The notes beneath the pieces were generated by a model. It worked only from the letters and a program-made list of their open reading frames with translations, did no database searches and was not told the origin of the DNA. A stretch of 64,000 nucleotides of DNA. Source: Costertonia aggregata. GTDB taxonomy: Bacteria; Bacteroidota; Bacteroidia; Flavobacteriales; Flavobacteriaceae. Shown one piece after another: positions 62,015 to 64,000 of this stretch (the stretch's first letter is position 1; each line of letters begins with the position of its first letter). Both the position numbers and the translations under genes were made by a program. The DNA lies in NCBI RefSeq assembly GCF_013402795.1, contig NZ_CP058595.1:97501-161500 (forward strand), read 5' to 3'.

Positions 62015-62524
62015 ATGAATAATATCGATAAAAAAAATCCGTTCAAAACACCTAAAGGCTATTTTGATAGTTTTCAGGCCCGTTTGATGGATAAATTAGT
62101 CCAAGAGGAACCAAACGTTCCAAAAAATGACGGATTTCAAGTTCCCGAGGGTTATTTTGAAAATCTAGGGAACGACATAGGCCAAAAGTTGAAGAACGAA
62201 ACCAAGGTTGTTCAACTACATCCCTTCAAAAAATACTATATCGCAATAGCATCCATAGCGGCAATGATGCTTCTTGTATTGGGATTGAACATGAATACCG
62301 ATAAAAACATTGCATTTACAGATTTGGCCGATTCGGATATCGAAGCGTATTTTGACACCCATGAACTTGATCTGTCTCCCTACGAAATCGCAGAAATGAT
62401 TCCTGTAGATGAGTTAGAGGTAAGCGATATTATCCAAAACCAAATTCAAGAGAATCATATTTTAGAATATTTGAACGAAAATATTGATGATTTTGAAGAA
62501 CTTAATATGATTGAAAATGAGTAA
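62015..62524 (+). CDS. Single-pass membrane protein, probable anti-sigma partner
   Basis: A 169-residue protein. The cytoplasmic N-terminus has two copies of a short motif (PFKTPKGYFDSFQARLMDKL near 9-28; GFQVPEGYFENLGNDIGQKL near 40-59), then one TM segment (near 74-91) and an acidic periplasmic tail. This layout is common beside ECF sigma genes in Bacteroidota; an anti-sigma role is inference. Its end overlaps the next gene by 8 nt (ATGAGTAA). Confidence 0.72.
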   Translation: MNNIDKKNPFKTPKGYFDSFQARLMDKLVQEEPNVPKNDGFQVPEGYFENLGNDIGQKLKNETKVVQLHPFKKYYIAIASIAAMMLLVLGLNMNTDKNIAFTDLADSDIEAYFDTHELDLSPYEIAEMIPVDELEVSDIIQNQIQENHILEYLNENIDDFEELNMIENE

Positions 62525-62954
62525 GTTGTTTTTATACCTGTTTTTATTGACCACAACCCTATCTTTTGCCCAAAATAGGCCCAATAGGGAAAAAATAAAA
62601 TCCCTTAAAGTAGCCTTTATTACTGAACGTTTGGATTTGGGCAGCAAGGAGGCCCAAGCCTTTTGGCCCGTTTACAATACGCATGAGGAGAAAATGGATG
62701 CGTTTCGTAAAACAGAAAGAATGGAAATACGTTCCAAGTTAAAGAATCTGGATAGCATAACGGAAAGAGAAGCAAAAGATCTTGTCGAGAAATTCAACCA
62801 GCTTCAGGAAAACAAGCACAAAGAGCAAAAATCCTTTATCAATACAATGCAAGGCATTATTTCTGCAAAGAAAACCATTCTTCTTATGAAAACAGAAGAG
62901 GACTTTAAAAGAAGGTTGATCAAACAATATCGAAAAAATAAGGGAGGAAACTGA
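62517..62954 (+). CDS. Spy/CpxP-like periplasmic protein
   Basis: About 145 residues; signal peptide MSKLFLYLFLLTTTLSFAQ, then an all-helical mature part (AFITERLDLGSKEAQAFWPVYNTHEEKMDAFRK; EREAKDLVEKFNQLQENKHKEQ). The EAQAFWPVYN motif is the usual mark of LTxxQ-like periplasmic proteins next to Bacteroidota ECF sigma cassettes, thought to sense envelope state. ATG 62517 is used (a TTG at 62511 is the longer option). Confidence 0.78.
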   Translation: MSKLFLYLFLLTTTLSFAQNRPNREKIKSLKVAFITERLDLGSKEAQAFWPVYNTHEEKMDAFRKTERMEIRSKLKNLDSITEREAKDLVEKFNQLQENKHKEQKSFINTMQGIISAKKTILLMKTEEDFKRRLIKQYRKNKGGN

Positions 62955-62971
62955 TTTTACAATGAATGCAC

Positions 62972-64000
62972 CTATGGCTTAAAAGTCAATTTAGCGATTC
63001 TATTTTTTCCCGCAGCATACGCAACGGAGTCGTTTTGAAATCGAATTGTATAAAACGGTTCGTTGGAAAGCTCTTGCCATGTGTACCCCATATTGCTGGA
63101 ATACACGATTCCAGTAAAACCAACAGCGACTATGCCTTTAGCATTGGAATTGGGCACAAACCGAATGCAGCTTTTATAACCTGGCGCTTTGCCATTGGCC
63201 AATAATCGCCATGTTTTACCGCCATCTTTGGTAATTGCCTTATTGGCGATAGTGTTCTCAGGTTTGGTGTAATCCCCACCTATGACTACACCTATCTTAT
63301 CGTTATAAAAATCAATGGAGTAAATCCCTTGGGTGGGCTCTTCGGTTTGAATCGGCGTATCAAAAGCCTTCCAGGTTTTTCCCTTATCCTTGGAGTACAG
63401 CGTTCGCTGTGTAGTTCCTATCCAAGTGTTATTCCCAATCGTTTTGATATTTGTGTTACTGGCCGCAAAGGCACCTTCCCCCTGTATACCTTCAGGCAAT
63501 CTGGAGCAAGGTAATTTGGCCCATGTGCTGCCTCCGTCACGTGTTATGATGATACTCATACAACCGTTCATACTGTCGCCAACGGCTATACCTTCTCTAT
63601 CGTTCCAAAAAGTCATCGCATCGTAAAAAACCGCATCGCTCTCCTCCATATATACCAATTTCATTGTACCGCTCTCGCCTGTTTTGTATAACAATGCGGG
63701 ATTGGCCACAGAGAGCATAAAAAAATCTGTAGGTGTATGTGCTATAGCCCTAAATTCAGGAATACTGGTATGGTATTTTTCAATATTGGCCCTGACCTTT
63801 CCGGTTTTTAAATCGATAGTGCCAAATGTTCCCTTATTCGCTGCAAAAGCAAGGCTGTTACCCATAATTTCAATGGCGCGAATACTCAATGAGTCTTGAT
63901 AAAGTACATCAATGTCAACCGACGCAAATGGCTTTTTTTCGATGGCAGGGCTACAGGAAACCATTAAACTCAAAATCATTATAACAGTGAAGTATCGCAT
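62972..64000 (-). CDS. Beta-propeller lipoprotein (BNR/YCF48-like repeats)
   Basis: A 342-residue lipoprotein; lipobox LMVSC (Cys near 16). At least four BNR-type Asp-box repeats (TRDGGSTW near 155, SKDKGKTW near 205, TKDGGKTWRLL near 260, SSNMGYTW near 300) indicate a six- or seven-bladed propeller. Such proteins occur on the surface or in photosystem-assembly-like factors; no catalytic sialidase residues are evident. The ATG coincides with the window edge, so the gene appears complete but its promoter is outside. Confidence 0.85.
   Translation of the reverse strand: MRYFTVIMILSLMVSCSPAIEKKPFASVDIDVLYQDSLSIRAIEIMGNSLAFAANKGTFGTIDLKTGKVRANIEKYHTSIPEFRAIAHTPTDFFMLSVANPALLYKTGESGTMKLVYMEESDAVFYDAMTFWNDREGIAVGDSMNGCMSIIITRDGGSTWAKLPCSRLPEGIQGEGAFAASNTNIKTIGNNTWIGTTQRTLYSKDKGKTWKAFDTPIQTEEPTQGIYSIDFYNDKIGVVIGGDYTKPENTIANKAITKDGGKTWRLLANGKAPGYKSCIRFVPNSNAKGIVAVGFTGIVYSSNMGYTWQELSNEPFYTIRFQNDSVAYAAGKNRIAKLTFKP

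Overview
The window reads as a chromosomal segment of a member of the Bacteroidota, most likely a marine Flavobacteriaceae (Maribacter/Zobellia-like). The pointers are the 16S sequence at the left edge, promoters of the Bacteroidota type (TTG/TTTG, 17-23 bp, TAnnTTTG) with no recognisable Shine-Dalgarno sequences, and families typical of the group: DUF4294, DUF6495, DUF4252, DUF4199, DUF6263, a GlmU-like acyltransferase, CarB without its C-terminal regulatory domain, and type B L31. The genus is inference. I see no insertion sequence, prophage, CRISPR array or tRNA gene; this is a dense core-genome stretch.

Layout. 1-1403: 16S rRNA on the minus strand, cut by the window edge at its 3' side, with a leader, a boxA-like element and a promoter (to about 1614), followed by a compact foldable element (1788-1880) that may be a structured RNA. 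1892-8305: DUF4294 protein, M42 aminopeptidase, histidyl-tRNA synthetase with a large AT-rich insertion, DUF6495, the rpsF-rpsR-rplI operon and a LytTR response regulator. 8357-15545: the minus-strand run nadC-yihY-DUF2147-priA, then rlmH (+) and a fused phosphoserine phosphatase/phosphoglycerate dehydrogenase. 15752-18283: a DUF3307/SatD pair with repeated operator-like half-sites upstream, a small membrane methyltransferase and an ITP/XTP pyrophosphatase. 18410-28051: DEAD-box helicase with a long leader, surface alpha-amylase lipoprotein, VOC and SRPBCC proteins, TrmH, a sirtuin with an overlapping helical partner, purB and mscS.

28202-30941 is an ECF sigma / membrane anti-sigma / three-DUF4252 island preceded by an ECF-type promoter. 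31231-38163 holds an S41 peptidase and a cobalamin locus: a btuB-like TonB receptor behind a cobalamin riboswitch on the minus strand, with divergent btuF-btuC-btuD on the plus strand in which no gene has an ATG start. 38196-44723: rmuC, two small membrane proteins, a thioesterase, and pgl, zwf and gnd of the oxidative pentose phosphate pathway. 44872-49198: two small lipoproteins, a GIY-YIG-like protein, carB and rpmH. 49474-56056: DUF6263, a membrane TPR-like protein, a lytic transglycosylase, an alpha/beta hydrolase, a small GNAT behind a leader with a terminator hairpin, mtaB, the GlmU-like protein and rpmE2. 56263-64000: DUF4199, glycosyltransferase, phosphohexomutase, MsbA-like exporter, a second ECF sigma cassette with membrane anti-sigma-like and Spy-like proteins, and a beta-propeller lipoprotein.

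Several genes form functional groups: serine and NAD synthesis, ribosome and tRNA maturation (rpsF/R, rplI, rpmH, rpmE2, rlmH, trmH, mtaB, hisS), B12 uptake, NADPH supply (zwf/pgl/gnd), and two envelope-type ECF circuits. The least explained items are the 1788-1880 element, the SatD/DUF3307 pair and its operators, the DUF4252 island, the HisRS insertion, and the GNAT leader.
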